Source: Actinomycetes bacterium
Lineage (GTDB): Bacteria > Actinomycetota > Acidimicrobiia > Acidimicrobiales > RAAP-2
NCBI GenBank assembly: GCA_021806045.1
Contig: JAJZDI010000003.1
Span: forward strand, 1 to 64,000
Length of the DNA stretch: 64,000 bases
Direction: 5' to 3'
A program made the position numbers and the translations under genes. How positions within the stretch are numbered: position 1 is the stretch's first letter; every line of letters starts with the position of its first letter. The notes beneath the pieces were generated by a model. That model saw only the letters and a program-made list of their open reading frames with translations, did not search any database and was not told the DNA's origin. Shown in pieces: positions 16,657-25,529 of the stretch.

Positions 16657-18189
16657 TCAGCCCGCCGCCGCCCTCGGGCCGGGATCGATCCGGACCACTG
16701 ACCGGAGCCGTTCGACACCGCCGGCCGACGTCACGGAGCCGGCGGGGTGGGCCCGTTCCCCGCCGCCCGACGCCGCCAGAACCTCGGCGATGCCGTCCTC
16801 CAGGCACGAGAGCAGGACCTCCCCGTCGGGGATCGACGCGCTGTCGATGTTCACGCCGAAGCAGGCGGCCTGGTCGAAGGTGGTGAGGGCGATGTTGGCT
16901 GCCGCCCCCGACGTCGGGGCGAACGCGTAGAAGTGCTCGACCTCGGCTCCGGCGATCCACGTGGTGAAACGAGGGCCCGGGACGTTGGTGGCCACGACGT
17001 CGACCCCCAGGAGCATCGAACCGAACGTGGCCGTGGTGACCGCCGCCGGGAGCCTGGTCAGCACGCCGGCCAGGACGTCGGAGAGGCTGAGTGCCGGGTC
17101 GCGCTTCCAGGACCCGGTGAGCTCCCGGACGCGGCGCAACCGATGCCGCGGGTCGACGATCTCGAGCGGGAGCACGATCCGGGCGGGGACGAACCGGTTG
17201 CCGGTGAGGCCGTCGTCCTCGTCGCGGATGCTGATCGGCATCAACGTGCGCAGATGGTCGACCCGGACGCCGTGGGCCTCGTGGTAGGTGCGCATGCCCC
17301 CGAGGATCCCGGTGACGAAGATGTCGTTGATGGAGCAGTCGTTGGCCAGCGCGGCATCGTGGAGGTCGCTGAAGGAGACCTCGAACACCCCGAGCTGGCG
17401 ATGCAGGCCACGGGCACCCAGAAGGGGGGAGACGGGCGTGGGGGCGGGGGCCACCAGGCGGACCGCGCTCGACGCCGTCGACGCCAGAGAGCGCAACGTG
17501 GTCAGCGGGTACGCGGCCAGGGTGGTGACTGCCCGCTCGGCGGGAACGGCCACCCGGGCCAGCCCGTTGGTCACAGCCCGGACGATCCGCTCCAGGCCAC
17601 CGGAGTTGGCTGATGCCGGCGATGCCGGCACGGCGCCGGGACCGGCAGGTTCCTCTCCGGGAAGACCAGGCGAGCCTCCGGTGGCGTCTGGCCCGCCAGA
17701 GCCTTTCCGGCCGGGATCCACCCCGGAAGGATCAGGCCCGATGTCGAGAAGCCGTCCGAACAGGCCGATCCCGCCGACGCCGTCGATCACCGCATGGTGG
17801 ACCTTCACGACGATGGCGGCGCCCGAGCCCTCGACACCCTCGACGATCGTGGCCTCCCACAGAGGGAACTCGACGTCGAAGTCCACCATCGACATGCGCG
17901 ACGCGATGTCGAGGACCGTGTCGAACGTCCCTGGCGCCGGTGCCGCCACCCGGGTCAGGTGGTTCCCGAGGTCGAAGGCGGGATCCTCCACCCATCGCGG
18001 GTTCCTCGACAACAGCCCGGCCCCGGCCACCTTGGAGCGGAGCCGGGGTTCGTCGTGGGTCAGGCCTTCCAGCCGGTCGACCAGTCGTTCCATGTCGGGC
18101 ATCGACGCCAGGCGGATCACGGCGGTGATCGGCGAGCGGAGCCTCGGGTCCCGCCTGATGGTCCACAGGAGTGTGTCGGCGTCGCTCAT
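16657..18189 (-). CDS. Second WS/DGAT acyltransferase
   Basis: A 510-residue paralog-type protein of the wax ester synthase/DGAT family. The catalytic motif HHAVIDG is at residues 131-137 and FPLW at about 108-111. NVPGPRFTTWIAGAEV and YAFAPTSGAAANIALTTF are in the C-terminal domain. A Gly/Pro-rich insert (about 155-190) separates the two half-domains. ATG 18189 gives the normal family start (MSDADTLLW); an in-frame ATG at 18327 would add 46 unlike residues. First gene of a two-gene unit. The two proteins differ widely in sequence, which suggests different acyl or alcohol preference rather than a recent duplication. Confidence 0.9.
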   Translation of the reverse strand: MSDADTLLWTIRRDPRLRSPITAVIRLASMPDMERLVDRLEGLTHDEPRLRSKVAGAGLLSRNPRWVEDPAFDLGNHLTRVAAPAPGTFDTVLDIASRMSMVDFDVEFPLWEATIVEGVEGSGAAIVVKVHHAVIDGVGGIGLFGRLLDIGPDPSGVDPGRKGSGGPDATGGSPGLPGEEPAGPGAVPASPASANSGGLERIVRAVTNGLARVAVPAERAVTTLAAYPLTTLRSLASTASSAVRLVAPAPTPVSPLLGARGLHRQLGVFEVSFSDLHDAALANDCSINDIFVTGILGGMRTYHEAHGVRVDHLRTLMPISIRDEDDGLTGNRFVPARIVLPLEIVDPRHRLRRVRELTGSWKRDPALSLSDVLAGVLTRLPAAVTTATFGSMLLGVDVVATNVPGPRFTTWIAGAEVEHFYAFAPTSGAAANIALTTFDQAACFGVNIDSASIPDGEVLLSCLEDGIAEVLAASGGGERAHPAGSVTSAGGVERLRSVVRIDPGPRAAAG

Positions 18190-18434
18190 CGACCCGTGCC
18201 CGATCGACCCTCCGTCGTCGAGCCCGGGCGGGCGGCGCCCCGATCCGCCGGACTCGGCCTGCGTGTACTGACTCACCGCGGTATGCACCCTTCCGCGAGC
18301 CCTGAACCCCATCGACCGCTCGCTCAACCATGGTGCCCAGCGCGGCGTCCGACCAGGTAGGGCCGAATGTCATCGGGGACGCTCCCGGCGGCGCCGACGG
18401 GATCCGCCAGCAGGCGCCGGCAGACAGCCTGCGA

Positions 18435-20057
18435 TCAGGCGCCGGCAGGGCCGAGGGCGGCAGCCAGAATTGCGAGCTCCTCGTCACGCGGACCGGCGAC
18501 CACCCGGGCGAGCCCGCCGGTTCCCTCCTCCCCACCGGGCCACCCACCGGGCCCACCGGGCCACGGGCCGAAGACCATCGTCGGCCGGGACAGCGGGTCC
18601 CACGCCGCCCAGTGCCCCCCTGGCGTCCCCTCCCGGGCGAATGCCGTCCAATCGGTGCGCATCCGGGCCGACAGGGCGTGTGCGTCCTCGCCCCCACCGG
18701 AGAACATCTGCACCTCCGGACGCACCACGGATCCGAACACGAAGGGGATGTCCAGCGCGTGGCACGAGCCGAGGAGGCCGCCGAACGCCGGCGACTCCCA
18801 CGTGAACAGGTAGGAGTGGGTCCCGGTCCCCGCCTCCCCGGCCCAGGCGCGGCTGTGCGCGTCGGCCAGGCGGACGGACGGGAGCCGGAACACGGCATCG
18901 GTGGAGATGGCCACCCACAGGTGGCGGGGCTCGATCGGCTCCCCCCGGGCCGAGCGGGCGGCGCGGTAGGCATCGATCAGACCCGCCGGGTCGTCGCAGG
19001 CCGGGAGGGAGCGTCGCACCCACACGGCGAGGCGCTCCTCGTCCAGGTGGGGGAACGCCGGTGCCGACATGGCGAAGAACGACGCTTCGTCCCTGGTGAC
19101 CCCGACCACCAGGGGGACGCTCGACACCGATCCGAGTCCGACGGCACGGCGCGGTTCTTCGGGAAGGATGCCGTCACCCACCACGGGTAGGAACGGCAGG
19201 GGCAGTCCGGCCCCGCCCCGGGCGGCCTCGGCCACGGCATCGGTGGCGGCCACCAGTGCGTCGGCCGGCACCTGCGCCAGGGCGCGGCGCTCCAGGGGGA
19301 CGCCGAGCTCGGAGGCCAGCCGCTCCGCCGCTGCGGCCGCCTGGTCGGGCGTGTGCCAGTAGGGCGGTCCGCTCTGGACCACCGCCCGGTGGAACAGGCC
19401 GCGGGCCTGTGGCGACCCCAGGAGCGCGCTGACGCTCATGCCTCCGGCGGACTCCCCGAAGACGGTGACGTTCCCCGGGTCCCCCCCGAAGCCGGCGATG
19501 TTCCGCCGCACCCAGTCGAGCAGCGCGATCTGGTCGGACAGTCCCCAGTTGCCGAACCGTGCCCCGGATCCGGCACCCATGTCGCCGGCAGCATCTCCCC
19601 CGTCGATCGCCAGTGCCGGGTGGGCCAGCCAGCCCAGGGCACCCAACCGATAGTTGAAGGTGACGACGACGACGTCGTGCTCGCGGGCGAGCATCCCACC
19701 CCGGTAGAGGACCCCCGAGCCGGACCCCGAGGTGAACCCGCCGCCGTGGATCCAGACGAGCACCGGCCGGCGTCCCTCGAGCGAGGGCGTCCACACGTTG
19801 GCCGTGAGGCAGTCCTCGTCGTGCTCGTCGGGCTCGCCGCCGATCGACATCCCGATGCCGGGCGGGGGCTGCGGTGCCAGCGGACCGAAGTGATCGGCGG
19901 AACGGACACCGCTCCAGGGAGCCACCGGTCCCGCCGGCCGCCAGCGGCCCGGGCCCGACACCGGGCCCGCGTACGGGATACCACTGAAGGCAACCACCCC
20001 CGAGCGGATCGCGCCGCCCACCCTGCCTGCATCGAGCTCGACGACGTGCTCGGCCAC
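18435..20057 (-). CDS. Carboxylesterase type B
   Basis: A 540-residue alpha/beta-hydrolase. It has EDCLTANVWTP, the oxyanion motif HGGGFTSGSG and the nucleophile elbow FGESAGGMS. The acid lies in GVTRDEASFF and the His in CHALDIPFVFG, so the Ser-Glu-His triad is complete. GTG 20057 is preceded by AAGGGGG. No signal peptide, so cytoplasmic. The substrate is an ester of unknown type; its position upstream of the WS/DGAT pair makes lipid esters possible, but 245 bp separate them and a shared transcript is not certain. Confidence 0.9.
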   Translation of the reverse strand: MAEHVVELDAGRVGGAIRSGVVAFSGIPYAGPVSGPGRWRPAGPVAPWSGVRSADHFGPLAPQPPPGIGMSIGGEPDEHDEDCLTANVWTPSLEGRRPVLVWIHGGGFTSGSGSGVLYRGGMLAREHDVVVVTFNYRLGALGWLAHPALAIDGGDAAGDMGAGSGARFGNWGLSDQIALLDWVRRNIAGFGGDPGNVTVFGESAGGMSVSALLGSPQARGLFHRAVVQSGPPYWHTPDQAAAAAERLASELGVPLERRALAQVPADALVAATDAVAEAARGGAGLPLPFLPVVGDGILPEEPRRAVGLGSVSSVPLVVGVTRDEASFFAMSAPAFPHLDEERLAVWVRRSLPACDDPAGLIDAYRAARSARGEPIEPRHLWVAISTDAVFRLPSVRLADAHSRAWAGEAGTGTHSYLFTWESPAFGGLLGSCHALDIPFVFGSVVRPEVQMFSGGGEDAHALSARMRTDWTAFAREGTPGGHWAAWDPLSRPTMVFGPWPGGPGGWPGGEEGTGGLARVVAGPRDEELAILAAALGPAGA

Positions 20058-20147
20058 GGTTCCCCCTTCACATCCGGGGCGATCGGCACGGACACCCCGT
20101 GAAAAGAGGCTATTGGTTTCGCGACCCACGGCCGATATCCTTCGTTC

Positions 20148-21506
20148 GTGGCTGATGTGAGTGTCGGACGCTCGGCCCGCAGGGGGGCAGCGCGTGATCG
20201 CATTTCCGGGAAGACCGGACGTCCACGGTCGCGCCCCTCGCGCCATGCGTTGCTGCCGTTGGCGACTGCGGTTCTCACACTGGTGCTGACCGGCGTCGTC
20301 GCTCCCGCACAGGTGGCGGTCGCCGCGCCAGCGAGCTCGGGCACGGCCGCCTCGGGCGCCAGCACCTCCAACATCGGCGCCGACAAGGCCCAGGTGGCCG
20401 CGCTCGAGCAACAGATCGCCACCGAGAACCAGCAACTCGCCGCCACCGACGAGCTCTACAACCAGAGCGTCGTCCGCCTCCACCAGGACCAGGCATCGCT
20501 GGCGTCGACCAACGCCGCGCTGGCCAAAGCCGCGTCCGACCTGGCCGCCGGCCATGCAAAGCTTCGGGCCGATGCGCTCCGCTACTACATGCTGGGCAGC
20601 GCCAGCTCGACGGTTCCCAACCTGTTCGATCCGCCGTCGAACCGGTCTGACGCCGCCGCCACCTACACGGGCATCGCAGTGGGGAACGTGAACCACGACC
20701 TGGCCGTCGTGCGCAACGAGTCCCGGACCCTCGAGACCACCAAGACCCGCCTCCTGTCCGACGAGCAGGCGGTGAACACCGCCGTCGTCCACGAGGCGGC
20801 TTCGCGCCAGGCGGTGGCCGATGCGGTGACCAGATCCGACGCCACCTTGACCTCCGTGAAGGGCCAGCTGGCCCAGGAGGTCGCGCTCCAGGCCGCCCGA
20901 CAGGCCGAGCAGGCGGCAGCAGAGGCCGCGGCGGCACGCGCCGCCCAGTCTCGTGCCGCTGCCCAGGCGGCCGCTGCTCAGGCGGCCGCTGCCGCCCAGG
21001 TCGCCGCCTCACTCGGCTCCGGCACGGCCGCCACGACCGCCACCAATGCCGCCAACCAGGCAGCGGGGTCGGCGGGCACCGCACCCGTGTCCACCGTGGG
21101 ATCGGGCGGATCGAGCACGGCCGCCGGGTTGATCGCTGTGAACGCGGCCATGCAATACCTGGGGGTCCCCTACGTCTGGGGCGGGGCGAGCAGCGCCGGC
21201 GTGGACTGCTCCGGGCTGACCATGGAGGCCTGGGCCAAGGCCGGGGTCTCGCTCCTCCACTCGGCGGCCCTGCAGTACGCGGACTCGCCCCACGTCAGCC
21301 TGTCCGACCTCGAGCCCGGCGACCTCCTCTTCTACGACCTGGACGGGACCGGGATCGACCACGTCGTCATGTACGTCGGGCCCACCATCGACGGGAAGGC
21401 CACCCCCTACGGCGTCGGTACCATCATCCAGGCGGCGACGACCGGGACGGTCGTGTCGTTCGACCCGCTCTGGTACTACGGGCTCGTCGGCGCCGCCCGC
21501 CCCTGA
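20148..21506 (+). CDS. Secreted NlpC/P60 peptidoglycan endopeptidase with coiled coil
   Basis: A 452-residue wall hydrolase. The N terminus is basic, followed by a hydrophobic signal segment (about 34-58, LPLATAVLTLVLTGVV). A long Ala/Gln-rich coiled-coil region (about 75-300) and an Ala/Gly/Thr linker precede a C-terminal NlpC/P60 domain (about 330-452): YLGVPYVWGGAS, catalytic Cys in DCSGLT (about 354) and His in GIDHVVMYVG (about 404). The layout is that of RipA/CwlO-type hydrolases cutting stem peptides during division. GTG start; divergent from the esterase, 90 bp apart. Confidence 0.92.
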   Translation: MADVSVGRSARRGAARDRISGKTGRPRSRPSRHALLPLATAVLTLVLTGVVAPAQVAVAAPASSGTAASGASTSNIGADKAQVAALEQQIATENQQLAATDELYNQSVVRLHQDQASLASTNAALAKAASDLAAGHAKLRADALRYYMLGSASSTVPNLFDPPSNRSDAAATYTGIAVGNVNHDLAVVRNESRTLETTKTRLLSDEQAVNTAVVHEAASRQAVADAVTRSDATLTSVKGQLAQEVALQAARQAEQAAAEAAAARAAQSRAAAQAAAAQAAAAAQVAASLGSGTAATTATNAANQAAGSAGTAPVSTVGSGGSSTAAGLIAVNAAMQYLGVPYVWGGASSAGVDCSGLTMEAWAKAGVSLLHSAALQYADSPHVSLSDLEPGDLLFYDLDGTGIDHVVMYVGPTIDGKATPYGVGTIIQAATTGTVVSFDPLWYYGLVGAARP

Positions 21507-21510
21507 CCCG

Positions 21511-22623
21511 GTGCCGGCGGACAACCCTGGTCCGAGGAACGACCCTGGTCCGAGGGACGCGGCTGGCGGCGGCGGGGCGCACCTCGACCTGACCATCGTC
21601 ATCCCCGCGTTCAACGAGGAGGCCCGGCTGGCCGAGGGGCTGGAGCGCCTCCACGGCGCCGTCCGCGCCGGCGCGATCGATCCGGAGCGGACCGAGGTGA
21701 TCCTCGTCGACGACGGCAGTACCGACGGGACAGCCCAGGTCGCGGACGAGCTCCTGGCCGGCTACCCGCACCACCTCGTCCACCGCGTGGCCACGAACCG
21801 GGGAAAGGGGGCCGCCGTGCGAACGGGCATCTCGCTGGCACGCAGCACCCTGTGCGCCCACATGGACGCGGACATGGCCATCGATCCGATCTCCGTGTCC
21901 GACCTTCGCCTCGAGCTCCGGGCCCACGAGGTGGCCATCGGTTCGCGTGCCCTCCCGGGGTCGATGGTCGACGGGCGCTACGTGGTCCGCTCCCTCATGG
22001 GGAGGCTCTTCAACCGCATGGTGACGGCCGGGACCCGTCTCCGGTTCGCCGACACCCAGTGCGGGTTCAAGGGGTTCCGCACCCCGGTGGCCCGCCTCCT
22101 GTTCCACCTGGTGGAGATCGACCGGTTCGCGTTCGACGTGGAGGTGCTCGCCCGGGCGGCCGAGCTCGGGCTCGGCATCGCCGAGATCCCCGTCCACTGG
22201 AAGAACGTCCCCGGGAGCAGCATCCACCCCCTCCACGACGCCGTCACGATGGTGGCAGACGTCGCACGGGTCCGCCTCGACCCCGGGCGCCGGCCGACCG
22301 TGACGTCCCTCTGGCTCCCCGGCACGACCGGCACGACCGGCACGACCGGCCGGGGCGAGAACATCGACGACACCCTGGCCGCCCTGGCGGAGATCGTCAC
22401 CTCCCGTACAGGACGGGCTCCCCTCCCTGTGGTCCGCACACCATCCGGGGGGGCCGGGGTCCTACTGGCGCTGGTCGATCCGGTGGTGGCGGCGGCCGTC
22501 ACCGCCGACGCCCGCCGGCACCTGGGTTCCGCCGGCCTCCAGGTCCGCCGGGTGCGGGCGGCCGACCTGGCCCGTTCCGGCCCGCTCTCAGGGCGCATCG
22601 ACGCCATCACCGACATCGCCTGA
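21511..22623 (+). CDS. Family 2 glycosyltransferase, polyprenyl/dolichyl-phosphate sugar synthase-like
   Basis: A 370-residue protein. The GT2 domain covers about 28-260: TIVIPAFNEEARL, VILVDDGSTDGT, RGKGAAVRTG, the DxD metal site in AHMDADMA, and DTQCGFKGFR. These match Alg5/DPM-type enzymes that load a sugar onto a polyprenyl phosphate. The last about 110 residues form an extra domain (TGRAPLPVV...DAITDIA) not recognised, joined by a TGT repeat linker. No membrane segment is evident. It starts four bases after the NlpC/P60 stop, so the two are co-transcribed. Confidence 0.82.
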   Translation: MPADNPGPRNDPGPRDAAGGGGAHLDLTIVIPAFNEEARLAEGLERLHGAVRAGAIDPERTEVILVDDGSTDGTAQVADELLAGYPHHLVHRVATNRGKGAAVRTGISLARSTLCAHMDADMAIDPISVSDLRLELRAHEVAIGSRALPGSMVDGRYVVRSLMGRLFNRMVTAGTRLRFADTQCGFKGFRTPVARLLFHLVEIDRFAFDVEVLARAAELGLGIAEIPVHWKNVPGSSIHPLHDAVTMVADVARVRLDPGRRPTVTSLWLPGTTGTTGTTGRGENIDDTLAALAEIVTSRTGRAPLPVVRTPSGGAGVLLALVDPVVAAAVTADARRHLGSAGLQVRRVRAADLARSGPLSGRIDAITDIA

Positions 22624-22711
22624 GGGAGGCGCGACACACTTCCCCTGCGGGGCCTCCGGAGACCCCACGGACCCGTGCTCGGGCGGCGGCGATCGCGCGT
22701 ACCATGCAGGC

Positions 22712-23761
22712 ATGGCCCGAGAGAGGACCGACCCGACCGCGACGGGGACGCCGGCCGACACGATCGAGGTGTCCGGACGGACCACGTCGGTCGAGCAGTC
22801 ACGGCCGCCGGCACGCCGGCCGGCAGCCAGGCCGGCAGCCAGGCCGGCAGGAGCCCCGGTGGAAACACGCACCGCCTCCCCCATCCCGGCCGATGCCGCA
22901 CCGGCGCACCTCCGGCCCATCCGGTCCGGCGACCAGGCCGGCGCCGAGGGTGCCCAGCACGTCCTCCGTGACCCCCGCCGTTCCGACGTCGACGAGTGGG
23001 GGCGCTCCGAGCACATGCGGTCGATCGCCCGGCGCATCTACGACCCCCTCTACCGGCACTGGTTCCGCGCCGAGTGGGAGGGGCTGGAGAAGATCCCGGC
23101 GACCGGAGGCGCCCTGCTGGTGGCCAACCACGCCGGTGCCATCCCCTCGGACGCTCCCGTGATCATGCACGGCATCGAGGAGGAGCTGGGCCGCCCCGTC
23201 TACGGCATGGCCGACTACTTCTTCCGGACCGTACCGGTGGTGGGAACCCTGTGGTCCCGCACGGGCGGGGTGCCCGCCCATCCGGACAACGCCTACCGCA
23301 TCCTCCACGACCAGCAGCAGTTGGCCCTCGTCTTCCCCGAAGGGGCCAAGGGCCCGTCGAAGACGTACTCCGACCGCTACCGGCTCCGGCGGTTCGGCCG
23401 CGGCGGCTTCGTCGAGATCGCCATGCGCTCCGGGGTGCCGGTGGTGCCGCTCGCCGTGGTCGGGGCGGAGGAGTCGATGCCCGTGCTGTTCCGCCTTCCC
23501 TCGGTGGCCAAGGCGCTGGGGGTGCCCTACTTCCCGGTGACGGCGAACCTGCTGATGTTCGGGCCGCTGGTCGGCCCGGTTGCGTACTTCCCGGCGAAGT
23601 TCAAGATCCGCGTCCTCGACCCCGTGCGCTTCGACGTGCTGGACAGCCAGGAGCGCTACTCGAAGAGCCGGGTGATGGACGAGGCCGAACGGATCCGTTC
23701 GCGCATCCAGGACGCGCTCCACGACATGCTGCGGGAGCGCAGGAGCGTGTGGTTCGGATGA
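22712..23761 (+). CDS. PlsC-like glycerophospholipid acyltransferase
   Basis: A 349-residue membrane-associated acyltransferase. The NHxxxxD block is NHAGAIPSD (about 138-146) and the glycerol-phosphate motif is VFPEGAKGPSK; VPLAVVGAEESMPV follows. The first about 90 residues are disordered, with a PAARPAARP repeat. Together with the epimerase-like gene 77 bp downstream it matches the mycobacterial Rv0502-Rv0501 neighbours (recalled). The lipid acceptor is unknown. Confidence 0.83.
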   Translation: MARERTDPTATGTPADTIEVSGRTTSVEQSRPPARRPAARPAARPAGAPVETRTASPIPADAAPAHLRPIRSGDQAGAEGAQHVLRDPRRSDVDEWGRSEHMRSIARRIYDPLYRHWFRAEWEGLEKIPATGGALLVANHAGAIPSDAPVIMHGIEEELGRPVYGMADYFFRTVPVVGTLWSRTGGVPAHPDNAYRILHDQQQLALVFPEGAKGPSKTYSDRYRLRRFGRGGFVEIAMRSGVPVVPLAVVGAEESMPVLFRLPSVAKALGVPYFPVTANLLMFGPLVGPVAYFPAKFKIRVLDPVRFDVLDSQERYSKSRVMDEAERIRSRIQDALHDMLRERRSVWFG

Positions 23762-23838
23762 CGCCCCGGACGATCACCTCGCCGGCCCGTCCAGCTGCCC
23801 GTCCGGCTGCCCGTCCGGCGAGCCGGTAGGGGGCGTCG

Positions 23839-24885
23839 ATGGGGCGGCGCGTGCTGGTGACCGGGCTCGACACCTTCTGGGGCGGCCGGATGGCCCAGGC
23901 CCTCGAGATGGACCCCGGCGTCGACATGGTGCTCGGCATGGGCACCCGGGAGCCGAAGGTCCCCCTGGAGCGCACCGAGTTCGTGCGGGCCGACCAGACC
24001 TACTCGATCCTCAACCGGATCGTGCGGGCCACCCAGGTCGACACCATCGTCCACACCTTCCTCGTGACCAACTCCGAGGAGGTGCCCGGCCGCACCCTCC
24101 ACGAGATCAACGTCATCGGGACGATGAACCTGCTCGCCGCAGCCGGCTCCCCCGGAACCCCGGTGGAGCAGGTGGTGGTCAAGTCGTCCACCCACGTCTA
24201 CGGCTCCTCCCACAAGGACCCCGCCTGGTTCCGGGAGGAAACGCCCCGCGTCGCGCCCGTCCGGACCCGCCTGGAGCGCTCCCTCATCGAGGTCGAGTCG
24301 CTCGTGCGGGACTTCGCCGAGGACAACCCGAAGCTGCTCGTCACCCTCCTGCGCTTCGCCCACGTCCTGGGCAGCGACATCGTCACGCCCATCACCAGTA
24401 ACCTCCGCCGGCGGGTGCTCCCGGCCGTCTTCGGGTTCGACCCCCTCCTCCAGTTCGTCGAGGAGGACGACGTGGTCCGCTCCCTCGAGTACGTGACGCG
24501 CCACCGGATCGGGGGCACCTACAACGTGGCCGGAGCCGGCAAGCTGCCTTGGAGCGAAGTGGCGGCCATCAGCGGCGCCCACCTGCTCCCGTTCTCGCCG
24601 GTCAGCCCGCGCACCTTCGCGGCGCCGCTCGTCCGCCTCGGGCTCGTCCAGTTCCCGCCGGAGATGGAGGCGGTGGCCCGGTTCGGCCGTGGCGTCGACA
24701 CCACCCGGCTGTGCGAGGCCGGCTTCGAGTACCGCTACACCAGCGCGGGAGCGGTGGAGAGCTTCGCCCGGGCCAACAACCTGAGGCGATCGACCGGCGG
24801 CGCGTCGAGTGCCTACCAGTATCAACAGGACGTGGAGATGTTCTTCCGCCATTCGCCGGCGGTGGTCCGGGGCTTCGACGCCTGA
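23839..24885 (+). CDS. NAD-dependent epimerase/dehydratase family protein
   Basis: A 348-residue extended SDR. The N-terminal VLVTGLDTFWGGRMA is a modified Gly-rich nucleotide loop. VVVKSSTHVYGSSHKDPAWF resembles the epimerase Ser/Tyr region, but the YxxxK pair is not clear (RTRLERSL follows), so true epimerase activity is doubtful. GGTYNVAGAG is a typical later motif. Resembles mycobacterial GalE2-like proteins paired with a PlsC-type acyltransferase. ATG 23839 is preceded by TAGGGGG. It may act in lipid or envelope biosynthesis; inference from context. Confidence 0.75.
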   Translation: MGRRVLVTGLDTFWGGRMAQALEMDPGVDMVLGMGTREPKVPLERTEFVRADQTYSILNRIVRATQVDTIVHTFLVTNSEEVPGRTLHEINVIGTMNLLAAAGSPGTPVEQVVVKSSTHVYGSSHKDPAWFREETPRVAPVRTRLERSLIEVESLVRDFAEDNPKLLVTLLRFAHVLGSDIVTPITSNLRRRVLPAVFGFDPLLQFVEEDDVVRSLEYVTRHRIGGTYNVAGAGKLPWSEVAAISGAHLLPFSPVSPRTFAAPLVRLGLVQFPPEMEAVARFGRGVDTTRLCEAGFEYRYTSAGAVESFARANNLRRSTGGASSAYQYQQDVEMFFRHSPAVVRGFDA

Positions 24886-24902
24886 TCGCCAGGCGCCCGG
24901 GC

Positions 24903-25529
24903 TCAGAGCGGGGCCAGCCAGGCGCGGATGAGCTCGCCCCGCCGCTCGGCCCACTCCTCGGCCGTGATGGCGAAGCGCATGTGGTCCTCCCACCGCTCGT
25001 TGATCTCGAGGAACCGCTCGGCCACCCCCTCTGATCGGAGCCCGAGCTTCTCCACCACCCGCCGTGACGCGTGGTTCCGCGGGATGATCGAGATCTCGAT
25101 CCGGTGCAAGGCCAGGGTGTCGAAGGCGAAGCGCAGCACGGCGACGACCGCTTCGGGGACGATGCCCTGGCCGGCGTAGTCCCGGTCCACCCAGTAGCCG
25201 ACGAAGCCGTTCTGGAACGGGCCACGCTGGATCGACGACAGGGTCACCTCGCCGAGGAAGTGACCCCCGGCGAAGATCCCGAACCCGTAACCGGTCCCCA
25301 TCTGCCGTTCGCGCTCCCGCATGGCGCAGCGGGTCGAGAACGACGCTGCGTCCTCCGGCGCCGGGGGGGCACCCTGGGGCCGGGGCTCCCACGGCACCAG
25401 CCAGTCGTGGCACCGCCGCCGCACCTCCACCCAGGCCGCGTAGTCATAGTCGGCCAGGGTGCGCAGTTTGATCCGCCGGCCCGACAGCTCCAGCGGGGGG
25501 ACCTGGGTCGACCGCATCGCCGCGCTCAC
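24903..25529 (-). CDS. GNAT-family N-acetyltransferase (RimJ/RimL type)
   Basis: A 208-residue protein. It has LSGRRIKLRTLADYDYAAWVEVR at the start, FVGYWVDRDYAGQGIVPEAV (acetyl-CoA pyrophosphate loop QGIVPEA) and LHRIEISIIPRNHASRRVVEKLG, the hallmark of ribosomal-protein or small-molecule acetyltransferases. The ATG start overlaps the stop of the aminotransferase gene (25526-25529). Target unknown. It faces the epimerase gene tail-to-tail across 17 bp. Confidence 0.88.
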   Translation of the reverse strand: MSAAMRSTQVPPLELSGRRIKLRTLADYDYAAWVEVRRRCHDWLVPWEPRPQGAPPAPEDAASFSTRCAMRERERQMGTGYGFGIFAGGHFLGEVTLSSIQRGPFQNGFVGYWVDRDYAGQGIVPEAVVAVLRFAFDTLALHRIEISIIPRNHASRRVVEKLGLRSEGVAERFLEINERWEDHMRFAITAEEWAERRGELIRAWLAPL

